Part shown: in pieces, positions 46,962-57,979 of the stretch
Layout: every line of letters starts with the position of its first letter
Numbering within the stretch: the first letter of the stretch is position 1
Assembly: GCA_026182355.1 (NCBI GenBank)
Contig: JAPFBL010000171.1
Span: 1,364,001-1,428,000 of the forward strand
DNA: 64,000 nucleotides
Direction: 5' to 3'
Origin: Hermatobates lingyangjiaoensis
Lineage: Eukaryota; Arthropoda; Insecta; Hemiptera; Hermatobatidae
Notes under the pieces: generated by a model
Seen by the model: only the letters and a program-made list of their open reading frames with translations
The model's database searches: none
Told to the model about the DNA's origin: nothing
Made by a program: the position numbers and the translations under genes

Positions 46962-47810
46962 ACACATCACACAAGCAAATACGTGCACATTCAAGTTTTA
47001 CAAGCACATAAAAGAAGAACACATGCACACACACACACGCACAGACACATATACCCAACTTTTGTGCTTTTAAATATTGCTTGAATATTATTTAATAATT
47101 ATAATAAATAAATTAAAAAGGACAGTAAATGTAAAATGCGTTGTTTTTATGAATGAAATGCATAGACTTTCTGTCAGAGTTTAAGCTTGTTGGTTGTTCT
47201 TAATACAAATTACATTTTCCCTTTTTTTTCTTATAGTTTTTTAGAAGGATACAGATTGATTAAAGTTATTTTTTTAAGATAAAATTAATTGTCTCTCAAT
47301 TGAAGTGATAGCATTCAATTTTAATAATAAATTTTAAAATAAAATATTTCTTAGTAGTCAGCATAAATCAAGAGACATTTATCAAACAGTGTAATTTATT
47401 TGAAAAACGTATCAATTGATAAATATCTGGTATTATTTTTTATTACAATTAATAGGTTTTAAATTGAAATTCTAGATTTGGTTACGCGATGAAAAAAATA
47501 GATTAATTTGAAAGGGCACGTTAGGCAGCGTGCAAAATTTAAAAAAAAAAATTAAATCAGGCGATAAACTGAGTATATGAAGGATGGCTGGGAAGATAAG
47601 AAAGAAAAAACCTTTTATCGGAGCCAAATTGAATTTCTTAAGCATCAGTTCTGTTTAAAGAAAAAAAAAAACCGTCAAGGTCTCAGATATTAGATCCTGT
47701 TTGGCATTGATGTATGCAAAATAAAGGGGCTATTTTAAAGCTCATGAGGAAACATGTAATTTTGTGAGTGCGATTAGAAGGTTAGTTCTAGGAAGAGAAA
47801 CCCAGAAGCA
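46961..47810. other. AT-rich sequence, no gene recognised
   Basis: (CA)n-like words at 47025-47045. Nothing else. Confidence 0.4.
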
Positions 47811-47814
47811 AAGG

Positions 47815-48060
47815 GGCGATGGCTATCAGTAAATCACTGGGCGGGGGACCGAAGAAAGACGAGGAGGAGGGAAGAGAGCGGTGTGGGAGGAACTCGTCTT
47901 GGCTTGACCTACTGACCAATAGCCTGCTGAGAACTCGAAAACGCCCCGCTCTTGTTAGTTATTGCTCTCATATAGGTATGTTGTACTCATGTTGTCAAAG
48001 CCTATCCGCACACCTTGCCAACTTCACAGTTGCAACCCTTCAACAGAGCCCATAGATCTA
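47815..48060 (+). other. GC-rich stretch with a 78-codon open frame
   Basis: The frame starts MAISKSLGGGPKKDEEEGRE and has a Lys/Glu/Arg-rich first third. No domain or splice donor decides whether it is coding. It is noted for composition only. Confidence 0.25.
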
Positions 48061-48091
48061 AAACAGGCTTCCCTGTTTGTTTAAGGCTGTT

Positions 48092-48630
48092 AAAGTGGGA
48101 AAACTATGACAAAATACTTCAATGGTGTTGTCTCGCGTGTTTTGAGCATCTAATATATATATAAAAAAAAGTTTTGAACATCTAATATATATATATATAT
48201 ATTCAGTTGGGTTTTTGACTCTGACGAAGGCCGCTTGTTACGGATGAAAGATCTTAGTCTTGTTTGCCCATTTTCTTATTCTGGTTTGATCATTGATCAT
48301 TAATATATATATATTTAGTCAAAGTAAGAAAACTATGACAAAATACTTCAACAGTGTTGCCTCGTGTGTTTTGAACATCTAATATATATTTATTTAGTCA
48401 ATGTAAGAATACTATGACAAAATACTTCAACAGTATTGTCTCGCTTGTTTTGTACATCTAATATGAATATAGTCGAAATAAGAAAACTATGACAAAATAC
48501 TTCAACGGTGTTGTTTTGCGAGTTTTGAACATCTAATATATATATTTAGTGAAAGTAAGGAAACTATTACAAAATATTTCAACGGTGTTGTCTCCGTGTT
48601 TTGAACATCTAATATATATATATATTTATT
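48092..48630 (+). repeat. About 78-bp tandem repeat interrupted by an element
   Basis: AACTATGACAAAATACTTCA starts five times (about 48100, 48329, 48411, 48487 and, as AACTATTACAAAATATTTCA, 48561), each followed by GTTTTGAACATCTAATATAT. After the first unit the array is split by the AGATCT-family element at 48203-48312, which sits in the TA run. Confidence 0.85.
48203..48312 (+). mobile_element. Single-arm AGATCT-family element inserted in a tandem array
   Basis: Runs TCAGTTGGGTTTTTGACTCT to GGTTTGATCATTGATCATTA between TA runs. The core at 48217-48259 has intact GACT/AGTC, CTGACGA and GAAA; the hairpin has one change (CGGAT for CGGTT). Confidence 0.85.
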
Positions 48631-48641
48631 AGGTTGATCTA

Positions 48642-48921
48642 GGAGGTCAGGCTATCTCAGTGGTTACGTGCTCACCTCTGAACTGATAGGACCGGGATTC
48701 GATCCCCACCTGGCCCTCGATTTATTCACGCGGGAGGTGAATAAATCTGAGCACGTTGTCCCTCGGAGAAGGACGTTAAACTGTCTGTCCCGAGCCTGTA
48801 CGATGTCAGGTACTCGTTAAAGATCCCTACTCTAAATACATTTGGTGTGGTATCACAAAGGGCCAATGCTCGGCCTAAGTGTGTTCCCTTGTGGGACTGC
48901 CACTGCAACCTAACCTAACCT
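48642..48921 (+). mobile_element. tRNA-derived SINE with target-site duplication
   Basis: The head has an A-box-like CTATCTCAGTGGTTACGTG and a B-box GATTCGATCCC (about 48696-48706). The central domain GTCCCTCGGAGAAGGACGTT + AAAC follows, and the tail ends in (TAACC)n. The flanks AGGTTGATCTA (48631-48641) and AGGCTGATCTA (48922-48932) form an 11-bp duplication with one mismatch. A related minus copy is at 36335-36486. Confidence 0.8.
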
Positions 48922-48932
48922 AGGCTGATCTA

Positions 48933-50435
48933 AAATTTTACAATCTACTATTTACGAATAGCTGATAGACACAAATCGTTAATTCCTAAATTTAAAATTT
49001 ACTACGAATACTTTCAAAATTGATGAAATGAAGTAAAAATAATAGAAATAGTTGTATAATTTTTACACCCAAAGATATTCGAACCATTTTTGTTTATTAT
49101 GTAAAGGAGTTAATCATTAAACATAAAGTTTCTTCAATACGGCTTAAAAGCTTCATCTAAAACATTTTACAAAAAGAATAAAAACTGCAATTTTACAGCT
49201 GCTAAACAGAGATTAATCGTGTTTGAATATAGTTAATATGACTCATGATGAATTTGTTATGTAATAATAATGTGAGTAGTAATTGGCATTATTATTTATG
49301 GTTGCGTTCACTTTTGTATAATCCTTTGCTTCTAATATAATATGTTTCAGAAAAAACAGACAATTAGAACACATTAATGACCTGTGCGTCGTCAACATGA
49401 CAGTAGAATGTACATAAAGAAATATGTCGGAGTCTCAGATATATTCACACCTAAACTTATTCATTTTAAACCTCCAATGTTATAGTTCAGCCGGTTTCAA
49501 AGTTTTATACTTTATGTAACCTTTCACGTTCTTTAGTTTGGAATATTTTATATGCAGTAACTTTGTGCTTTTACATGCGTCTACAATTGATAATTATCGT
49601 GCGATTTTTTGTATTTTCTTTTGTATTTTAGTTCTATAAAAAGGATTTAAATAAAAATAGTCAGTTTTAAAAGCTTGATTTCAGATTGGAACAATAACCG
49701 ATTCCCAATTCATTTTGTTGCTTTTTCTATTTAACTGTCTAATCCAAAATATCAAGGATAATAAAGATATAGTAAAGATCATTCATTTGATAGTTTTATG
49801 CTTGAAATATTAGCATCACAGTTTTGTTATATCAGGACGGTGGAGTATGCTCGCTCAATTTCAAATGTAGGGGACGTTATTAGAACTGACCTATCAAATA
49901 AAGAATAATATAATATAGGCTAATAGATGAAAGGTTATCTATAATTTTATAGTATACAGATAAATTTAAAAAAAAATTAACAATTACATATTTTTTCTAT
50001 AGGTTGTGGAAAAATCTATATGTTTGGAATAAAAGTTGTAGAGAAAATAATTTGCAATCCATCAATATAATTTTTATATTTTCTCTAACGTAATTTGTTT
50101 TTAAAGTAGTTTGATCTGAATATTTGCTATGAATTATTAATGTTTTGTGCTGCTTATAATACATATTTACATATTCATAATTTTACATATATAACTTCTT
50201 CTGAGTAAATACAATATAAAAGATATAAACATAAGAGTCCTGAACGTTTGATTCATGGTGGTAACATGATAGGCTGAACTACACTTACTGTTTTCTTAGT
50301 TGCTGTTTCACAACTTGACATATATTTTCTTCTCCCAATAAACTTGTTGGTTTTGTTTTTTATATTTCATTGTTATTTGTGTTTGTATCTCATTTTATAT
50401 ATCTAATTTCCTTCCTTTCCGACTCTTTCTGTTTC
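48933..50435. other. AT-rich sequence, no gene recognised
   Basis: Nothing assignable. Confidence 0.4.
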
Positions 50436-50439
50436 TCTC

Positions 50440-50600
50440 TCGCGCTTGACGGTGACTAGCTCAGCTCTGACTCACGCATCCAAAGATGAGTTCTCGCTTT
50501 CCTTCCAAATAGTTAATATCTCTTCTTGATGACGGTGAATGTCGAAATATTGAAGTGAGTTTCCGTCAGTGTTTTCATGTGCGTGCTTTCATAGTGCTTG
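50440..50600 (+). mobile_element. Hammerhead-bearing element (ATAT family), single copy
   Basis: The core at 50522-50555 is followed by leader GAAGTGAGTTTCCGTCAGTG + TTTTCATGTGCGTGC, then ACTATATACATG. Upstream is TCTCTCTCGCGCTTGACGGT. Confidence 0.55.
50522..50555 (+). ncRNA. Hammerhead-ribozyme-like core, C3 changed
   Basis: CTTC + TTGATGA + C + GGTGAATGTC + GAA + ATAT + T + GAAG. Helix I CTTC/GAAG is perfect. The first core base is T instead of C. Confidence 0.5.
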
Positions 50601-51542
50601 ACTATATACATGTGATTATTTCAACATATTTTTTTTAGAAATAGTAATTTTAAATAGAGTTTATAAGCCTTAAGAACATAAGGGGGAATGATAAAGAATG
50701 ATTTAACTGCTTTAGATTACATAAGTAATTTTTAAAGATAACCTAAGTACCACTCCAAGATGTGTTTGGATAGGATTATCAATGAATTAACATCTCGTAT
50801 ATTATGCATGAATAGTTTTATAACTTTAAACTGGCTGACGTCAAATGCTGGCTTATAAGTCTAGTTAGATAGCGCCATTAAGAAGGTCGCTTCCACTTCT
50901 TTAACAACAGCTTCATAAGGGACGCACTTTGCAATAGCTCACGGATAACTGTGTTAACTACGCGCGCAAGGTAAACATCGACACACTTTCAGCTCTGACC
51001 TTATAGAAGCACGATACCTAGGTATAGTGAGCACTTAGATAACTCACTGTCTGGTAGGTTTTTTGTTGACTCTATGTATCTTCTCGGATTGAATTCAACG
51101 GATCTCTTTTGGGTTTAAACTGTTTTTACTTACATGAAAACTTAAAGTTTTTACTCATAATTGTGGTCACAGCGAAGGTAACGACTACTTTCACTATACA
51201 GGCGCCAATCGCGTGCTTGTGTATTAAACCAACAAATCACAGATCACACTGCATCCAGTAATATTAAAGTTAAGCATCTAAATTATATTAAAACAAATAA
51301 AATAATACTTTTTATTAAATGATCAAGAACTGTTGTATTAGGTCTTTCCCTAATAGAACAAATAAATCTAAGATTACTGTTCGACACAGAAAAGTAAGTA
51401 ACAGACAAAGAGAAGGTTATATCATCTAGAAATGCATTCAAAAAACACCATCAGTGTTAGTGTAATCAGTAGTACTTCTGTGGGATGAAACAACTAACAG
51501 TAGTAATATAATAATACACTCATTTGATCTGGACCTCTATAT

Positions 51543-52020
51543 CAGGGTTGTCCAAACTTTATGGGGACTCGGGCCGTATTCAGCAAGGAAATTAGATCGC
51601 GGGCCACAGTACCAGATGTAAAGTAAAACACGTACATGTAAATGAATCTATATATTTATCATAAAAACATATATTATCATAAAAAAATAATTGACAAGTA
51701 TGGATAAGAATCAACCCTTAAATATATTCGTTAAAAATATTTAAGGAAGTACGTAAAACGGTACAGTTTATTTAAAATTCAGTGGGATGGGTGTGCGTGC
51801 ATTTTGGAAGCCAGCTCCTTTGTGTCAATGTCAACTGCGGTTAAGGCTAAACGAAGGCAGGCTATGAGAGATGTTTGATTAAGTAGATTCCTCTATATGG
51901 ATTTAATCAACTTCATTGCAGAAAATGCTGCTCCACAAACGTGGGCCGCATTGAAGGGGGAAAGCGGGAATTGAAGAAGAGGCCGCATGCGGCCCGCGGG
52001 CTAGACTTTGGACAACCCTA
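51543..52020 (-). mobile_element. Non-autonomous hAT element with 8-bp target duplication
   Basis: Ends CAGGGTTGTCCAAACTTTA and TAGACTTTGGACAACCCTA are inverted repeats. Flanks CTCTATAT (51535-51542 and 52021-52028) are an identical 8-bp target duplication, the hAT hallmark. On minus, about 51960-51783 encodes VCGAAFSAMKLIKSI, a stop, RNLLNQTSLIACLRLALTAV + DIDTKELASKMHAHPSH and a stop. That is the C-terminal dimerisation end of a hAT transposase (CxxxFSxMKxIKSxxRNxL). The rest of the transposase is deleted, so mobility needed a helper. The perfect duplication suggests a fairly recent insertion. Confidence 0.9.
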
Positions 52021-52028
52021 CTCTATAT

Positions 52029-54335
52029 TAACAACAATCTGAACCAATAATGGATTCTTCTTTTCTATTCTGAAACCTCTCAGTGCCCTTTCAAAAGAAA
52101 AAAAAATACTGTCACACCTATACGATTGTGATATTGGAGCAGACAAATTCTACAAAACACTCGAGAAGAGTGATGGAGTAACCCCTTCCATTAGTGAACA
52201 CCGATTGTTCAGAGTAAGTGTTTCCCGAAAGTTTCCCGACCTCTTACATAATCATGCCACCTCTTCAATCTTTCATCATCCCACTCTGGAACACCGAGGG
52301 TTTGAGGCATCGCTGTGATAAACTATAATTTTTAACACGAAAAATAATAGATGATTCCAATTTTAATCAAAACTCATCTTATCTTAAGATGAAATTTTTA
52401 CATTAAGAACTACAGGATGTACAGGATGCTTATCCTTCAGAGATTGTATTTGGTGGTACAGAAACTGCCTATACATACCTAATAGTTCCTCAGATTCACT
52501 GTAAAACACAGTCAATGAATCCAAATCCTAAACATTGAAATAGCAGCCACACACTGCCCACTCAAGTATAAGTTCTCTAAGCACGATTTCTTTCCTTTTT
52601 CTATTCTTTTGTTATTCCTTTCCTCTCCAGTATCGAGAGTAACAAAGCCTCGTGGTTGAGTTACAGAGCTATCCCAGCGATTCTCTGAAGTACTCCTCCT
52701 TTAGACCTTACCCATTGACCATCAGTGCCAAGCAAACGCCCAGATCTACCCCATCATACGATTATCTTTCCTCTCACTCCAGTCCATCTTTTCAACTCTC
52801 GATATTAATTGGATTCTGATTACACCAACATTATTAAAACACCAATAAATGAACCAGCAATCTGAGAAGCAGTAGTTTCCACACGTAGGAATATTGTCGA
52901 AAACAACAAAATTTAAAATTCAAATTATAATGGGATATATTAATTAATTAATATTCAAAAGTAGTTATATCAGTAGTCGAAATAAACTACAAAGTTGTTT
53001 AGCGGTCTACATAGATCAGACATGCAGGTGTACAATAGTGACAAGAGAAAGAGTTGAGAGACGAATAGAACGTGACCAGGGGCTTCAGGTATGTTTACAC
53101 AAGCCAGAGTAGATTTTTAAATTAATTTAACAAGCATCATGTTGAGATACAAGAAATAAATTTTTTATTTTTTTTAAAAACAGGAGCTTTGGTAATTTAG
53201 TTTTGTTGTTTATAACTGCTAATAAGAATTATAGAGTACGAGTTTTTATATTGTATATACTTCTAAACCTGATATTCCTATAAATTTGTAATTATGAAAA
53301 AGAAGTTGTTTTTTAATAAAAATTTTTCAATGTAAAAACTAATTTACTTAATTGCTCCGTTATGTATATAAATGAGTGTAAGTGAAGCAAATTAAAAAAA
53401 AAACTAGTTTAAAAAGCAGACAGTTTGTGTTTACTGTTTGTTTTTGAAGGTCGATTTGAGTGCTTTGATAGGTACATAAAATAGGTACTTCTCAATTGCT
53501 CTTTGGTATTTTAGAAGGAATAACCTAAGGCTTGGACACTCAGCGATAAGGCAGCCCCTCTTCCAACATGATGAATGCTTAATTCAGCGTGCAGTTACGA
53601 AACGCTTTCAGTGTATGTTTTACCCTGTCAAGTAGTTATTAAGCCTATCGAAAGCAGCAGTTCGATCTTAATCTCTTCCTCCAACACTCGTCTCCAGTCA
53701 GAACGACTTCTACACTCCAGCCAAAATGAAATTAAACCATTAAAGCCCACCTGCGTTGACAACTACAAACAACTTCAAATAAACTTTATACATGTTTTTT
53801 TTTAACAGAATCTTCATTACTGAAACCGTAATTTATCTGTTTGACAAATATTCCGTTAGAGTTATGACAAACCATCTTACTACCATCAATAGTGATGATA
53901 TGTTAGTATTTATTTTAATTTTTTTTTTTGAAACATGCCACTAAAATTACCTTCTTTATAATCTAATATACTTGTTAAGCCATTACACAGAAACTAAGAG
54001 GAAAAATTCTGGTCTCAAATTTCTCCGAAATTGTCAACCTTATTTAAGTTATCTCAAGACAGAAGATTGTTGCTATGCCATTATTCTGAAATGTTTATTT
54101 ATTGTTATTGTGTGTATCAGTGTGTGTGTGTATAAGTGTGTGTGTATGCGTGTGTGGTGTGTGGTGTGTGTCCGTGTTAATATGCTATAAATTCCAACCA
54201 TAAGGAATAAAATCAGCACTTTTTTTATTTGGCGATTTTCTGGGAGATACTTTATTGCAAATTTACAATAAAATTCCTATGACAATGGTTAATACATTCA
54301 GGTAAGAGTCTTACTGGTTTTTATGTACCCTAAAA
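52029..54335. other. Mostly unassigned AT-rich sequence
   Basis: A (TG)n-rich tract lies at 54118-54172. 53005-53078 is a possible GIY-YIG remnant (next entry). No gene was called. Confidence 0.4.
53005..53078 (+). pseudogene. Possible GIY-YIG nuclease motif fragment
   Basis: The plus frame reads SCLAVYIDQTCRCTIVTRER + VERRIERD. It resembles the VYIGQTGR....R..EH part of GIY-YIG domains found at the C-terminus of Penelope-like proteins. The key Gly of YIG reads Asp. The match is short and could be chance. Confidence 0.25.
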
Positions 54336-54339
54336 TTTT

Positions 54340-54374
<35 letters not shown>

Positions 54375-54880
54375 CAATATAAAAAAGAACATAGAGAAAT
54401 CAGAAGAACACACTTACATCTCTAATTTTTTTGAACCTCTTAGGAGAGATAAGGAAAAAACCAAGCGCACTTCAGAGACGGTTGGAGACCAACATTTGCC
54501 GCATGCCCCCGTTCACAGAAAATAGGTAGACAGAATCAATTTATAATTAATTTATAATTTATAAAAAAAATAAAATAATGGAATATGCAATAATATATAA
54601 AAAAAAAAAATTGAAAAATAAGGAAATTGATACGAAAATTGATACATAAACAAAAGTGCTGACTAAGTATGATTTCTGTGAACGGGCGCGAGCGGCAACA
54701 TGTTGGTCTCCAACCGTCTCTGATCCAGTGCGCTTGGTTTCCCTTCTTATCTCTCCTAAGACGGTTCAAACCGAAAATTAGAGACTGTAAGTGTTTTCTG
54801 ATTTCTCTATTCTTTGTTTATATTGAACTATATTTGTCCTTTTGGATCGTATTTCCAACGAAAAAAAGTATAATATATTA
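54340..54880. mobile_element. Inverted pair of AATT-family elements
   Basis: The minus copy (about 54370-54500) and plus copy (about 54695-54880) face each other across an AT-rich spacer. Each carries CCAAGCGCAC/GTGCGCTTGG, the TCTCC..GGTTC hairpin and the ATATTGAACTATATTTGTC leader. The plus core is at 54752-54784. Confidence 0.75.
54752..54784 (+). ncRNA. Hammerhead-ribozyme-like core, one core base deleted
   Basis: TCTC + CTAAGA (G missing from CTGAAGA) + C + GGTT-CA-AACC + GAA + AATT + A + GAGA. Helices I, II and III are perfect. The deletion should abolish activity. Confidence 0.5.
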
Positions 54881-55004
54881 ATATATATATTATTTTTTTC
54901 TTTTGAAGTTTGATCTTTTCTTCCAAGAAGAAGAAAAAGTTTTATTAGTAAATTGTGGTCAAGAAAACAATACATTATATATATATAAAATCAAAATATT
55001 AAAA

Positions 55005-55140
55005 CGGTCCAAACCGGACAGATATATAAATGAAAAAAGACAACAAATAGAAGAAGCGAGAAAACTTACTGGTCGATATTTCGAACTGAAGTTCGTCGTC
55101 AGGGAGTAGAAGGGAAGAAGAAGAGGTACGTGCGTTCACT
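55005..55140 (-). mobile_element. Hammerhead-bearing element (ATAT family)
   Basis: The core lies at 55072-55104. The leader on minus runs GACCAGTAAGTTTTCTCGCT and onward to (TA)n. It is directly left of an AGATCT-family element. Confidence 0.6.
55072..55104 (-). ncRNA. Hammerhead-ribozyme-like core (ATAT family)
   Basis: On minus: CTGACGA + C + GAACT-TC-AGTTC + GAA + ATAT + C. Core and 5-bp helix II are intact. Helix I pairs poorly next to the core. Confidence 0.55.
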
Positions 55141-55168
55141 TGTCCGGCAGAGAGCGAATGTCTTTTTT

Positions 55169-55219
<51 letters not shown>

Positions 55220-55305
55220 TATTTATTTATTTATATATAAAAAATTTCACAATAAACACGTGAAACAACAATCAATGATAAACCACAATAAGAATGGGAA
55301 AACAA

Positions 55306-55348
55306 GACTAAGATCTTTCAACCGTAACAAGCGGTCTTCGTCAGGGTC
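55306..55348 (-). ncRNA. Hammerhead-ribozyme-like core (AGATCT family)
   Basis: Same 43-nt design as the plus core at 55395-55437, with one change in helix I (GACC for GACT, still pairing as a C-A mismatch next to three good pairs). Confidence 0.6.
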
Positions 55349-55394
55349 AAAAACCCAACTGAGTCTCAAAAAACCAACCCTCAGTTGGGTTTTT

Positions 55395-55437
55395 GACTCT
55401 GACGAAGACCGCTTGTTACGGTTGAAAGATCTTAGTC
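55395..55437 (+). ncRNA. Hammerhead-ribozyme-like core (AGATCT family, type example)
   Basis: GACT + CTGACGA + A + GACCG-CTTGTTA-CGGTT + GAA + AGATCT + T + AGTC. Helix I (GACT/AGTC) is 4 bp and perfect, helix II is 5 bp with one G-T pair, and helix III is the palindrome AGATCT. Predicted cleavage lies after the T at 55433. The 43-nt block is the most conserved part of about 15 copies. Confidence 0.65.
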
Positions 55438-55469
55438 TTGTTTTCCCATTCTTATTGTGGTTTAATCAT

Positions 55470-55516
<47 letters not shown>

Positions 55517-55523
55517 GTATATA

Positions 55524-55590
55524 TTCTATGTTTTGTTATTGAGGGCTAGGTCAAATAAAAGAAAAAAAACTCCTTCGTAGGCCAACGTTT

Positions 55591-55597
<7 letters not shown>
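55524..55597 (-). mobile_element. ACGT-family leader fragment
   Basis: ATTGAGGGCTAGGTCAAATA to GGCCAACGTTTAGA matches the arms at 13246-13345. It is cut off inside the ribozyme core by (TA)n. Confidence 0.75.
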
Positions 55598-55645
<48 letters not shown>

Positions 55646-55659
55646 TATATCAATAAATA

Positions 55660-55835
55660 ACTTGCCAACTTTAAGTCTAGTATGTTTCTTACATACCTTC
55701 TTGAGTTTTCTTATATTATTCCTCCATCTTTCCGGTACCATATAAATCAACTCACCGAATGATTTGTTTGTATTTCTATTTTCCGTATTTACACATGGGC
55801 CGACGTTTCGGTCTTCACTGACCATTATCAAGGAA
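55660..55835 (-). mobile_element. Hammerhead-like element, eroded ACGT family
   Basis: On minus: CCTTGATAATGGTCAGTGAA + GACC + GAA + ACGT + C + GG. The 4-bp helix II GGTC/GACC and GAAACGTC are intact. CTGATGA has become TTGATAA. Confidence 0.5.
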
Positions 55836-56039
55836 ATCTTTTTACAAATTTTTACAATTCATAATAAAATTCTTATTTACAATAACAGTCACTTCGCTTC
55901 ATTCAAATATAACTAATAAAATACACTTTTCCAATTTACAATCTACCGTATAAACCTAAACATAAACTTGTGTTAACAGGTTTGTTTCTAAATACAAGAA
56001 ACATTGTGACCTTTAACATTGTTGTTCCTTTGAATAATG

Positions 56040-56150
56040 TAAATTTAACTTTCTTAGTTAAAAAATTCTTACTTCTGCCTATGAAAAAGGTTTTAAATAA
56101 AACCGAAACGTCGGAAACGAGAGTTTGATTTTTTTATCCAAGAAAATTGA
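56040..56150 (+). mobile_element. GGTTTTAAATAAAACC-family copy
   Basis: CTGCCTATGAAAAAGGTTTT + AAATAAAACC + GAAACGTCGG. A 6-bp hairpin and GAA-ACGT-C are perfect. The CTGATGA segment reads CTATGAAA, so one core base is lost. Relatives lie at 29240-29510, 36979 and 63335. Confidence 0.65.
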
Positions 56151-56213
56151 CCAAATCCTGATTAGAGAACACATCTATTCTATATCAAACGTTCGATATA
56201 TTACTGAATCTAT

Positions 56214-56246
<33 letters not shown>

Positions 56247-56251
56247 TATAT

Positions 56252-56432
56252 ATATCAATGATCAAACCACAATACGAAATGGGAAAACAAGACTAAGATC
56301 TTTCAACCGTAACAAGCGGTCTTCGTCAGAGTCAAAAACCCAACTGAAAGATCTTAGTCTTGTTTTTCCCATTTCTTATTGTGGTTTGATCATTGATTGT
56401 TATTTCACGTGTTTATGTGAAAGCTTTATATA
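56252..56432. mobile_element. AGATCT-family element, right core lost
   Basis: The left arm is complete with a perfect 43-nt core on minus (56291-56333). The right arm resumes inside GAAAGATCTTAGTCTTG directly after AAAACCCAACT. The outer arm is intact to GTTTATGTGAAAGC. Confidence 0.85.
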
Positions 56433-56452
56433 TATATATATATATTATATAT

Positions 56453-56636
56453 ACAAACACTTTTTCTTCTTCTCGGAGTTTGGTCAGGGTAAATATATGG
56501 AATCACCTTTTTGCCAACGTTTCGTCTTTATTTTAAGACATCGATGTCTTAAAATAAAGACGAAACTTGGCAAAAATGTGATTCTATATATTTACCCTGA
56601 CCAAACTCCGAGAAGAAGAAAAAGTGTTTGTTAATA
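56453..56636. repeat. Near-perfect palindrome with GTCTT hairpin and GAAAC
   Basis: 56453-56543 is the inverse of 56546-56636 with almost no loop, centred on ACATCGATGT. Inner sequence GTCTTAAAATAAAGAC + GAAAC + (G/T)TTGGC is the hairpin-GAAA design again, but CTGATGA is not recognisable. The outer part GAAGAAGAAAAAGTGTTTG + TTAA is related to 54930-54975. Confidence 0.8.
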
Positions 56637-56661
56637 TTTAGTGGTCAAGAAAATAGTACCG

Positions 56662-56710
<49 letters not shown>

Positions 56711-56839
56711 CTTTGGCTTTCGTCTTGTCACCTCTCAACATCCTTTCCTGAGAACGATCATTAAAATGGTCTAAATAATGAATGTGAATTGTAGTATCTA
56801 TTTTTCATTCGTGTTTCTCAAAGTTTTCACTATATAATA

Positions 56840-57050
56840 TATAATATTTCACATAAACACGTGAAATAACAATCAATGATCAAACCACTATAAGAAATGG
56901 AAAAAAAGACTAAGAACTTTCAACCGTAACAAGCGGTCTTCGTTTTGGGTTGGGTTTTTTACTCTGACGAAGACTACTTGTTACGGTTGAAAGATCTTAG
57001 TTTTGCTTTCCCGCTTTCCATTTCATATTGTAGTTTGATCATTGAAATAT
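56840..57050. mobile_element. Palindromic AGATCT-family element (duplicate of 15700-15870)
   Basis: Left outer arm CACATAAACACGTGAAATAA, centre GTTTTGGGTTGGGTTTTTTA, right arm to TAGTTTGATCATTG. The plus core keeps CTGACGA and GAAA but the 5' hairpin strand is mutated (GACTACTTG). Confidence 0.85.
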
Positions 57051-57054
57051 ATAT

Positions 57055-57418
57055 ATAGTGAAATCTCGTTATATATTGGCGTATAAAATACTGCATGGAA
57101 TTCAATAAAGGTAGAAAAAATATTCAATTTCTTTTTCTTTGATGATACAAGTAGAATGTTACTCTAGCTGTCATTCTCTGTGACTCTGATGAGAAGAGCT
57201 CCTACTATAAATATCACAGACTCTTTTGAATGTGCCATACATATTCATATTCAAATGTCCATATTTGTATTATTGTAATATTGTCAATCTCCTACTATTG
57301 ATGATGCTGAATTACTATCGTCATAAATCCCTCTATTCTAGTATTTCAGTCCTTTCTTCGTTATTTAATACGTCATGAAATAGCACTTTATTTCAATATT
57401 GCGATAAGACAAAAGTCC
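57055..57418 (+). repeat. Long direct duplicate of 15880-16252
   Basis: See the partner entry. The match ends at AAGACAAAAGTC, after which the loci diverge completely. Confidence 0.85.
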
Positions 57419-57979
57419 TAATAACATGCTTTAGTCAAGCGTTAGTTGTTTTTCAAAATCAACTGCTTAAGTTAATGACTTCAAGTGACTCAAAGTTTTG
57501 TTAATGAAAATTGATGAGCCTTTAGACCAGGAGTCGTATAGTTAAAAAACGTGCTTCAACAAAAGAATGACGCCACACTAAACGACGCGTCCTATTGTCT
57601 GGGAAATACTTAAACAGAAATAACTCACACAGACTGGGGATATAACCTTCGCATAACTCACCGTCCAATCAATTCTTCACAGTATCTGATAACCCTTCAA
57701 GAGCATTTCTGCTATCTTCATCAATACTTCAGTTGTAAATCAATTAAGTCTTAAAGAAATTGAAACGATTAATGGTTATGTTGGATCAATCAGAAATGAT
57801 AAGATTGATTGTGATTTTCGTCAAAAATATATATCAATCTCATCTGACTCTGTCCTTTAAAACCACTGTGTATATGTGCATGTTACAAATCCCTTGCAAG
57901 GTTTTTGTAAAGTATACACTAATCATGAACCAATAATTTGTTGTATTTTTAATCATATACTTTGTCATTCTGCCTATGT

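Larger units (their letters stand above)
55240..55475. mobile_element. Palindromic AGATCT-family element, best preserved
   Basis: The left arm runs CAATAAACACGTGAAACAAC to GTCAGGGTCAAAAACCCAAC. The centre is TGAGTCTCAAAAAACCAACC. The right arm runs TCAGTTGGGTTTTTGACTCT to TTGTGGTTTAATCATTG. (TA)n lies on both sides. Confidence 0.9.

Noticed and set aside
46695..46994. Ser-Leu repeat proteins on minus
   Set aside because: They are translations of the (GA)n microsatellite.
48642..48710. A functional tRNA gene
   Set aside because: A and B boxes are present but no acceptor-stem or anticodon-arm pairing fits, and the sequence continues into a SINE body.
48905..48922. Telomere-like (TAACC)n
   Set aside because: Only about three units at the end of a SINE with a target duplication; it is the SINE tail.
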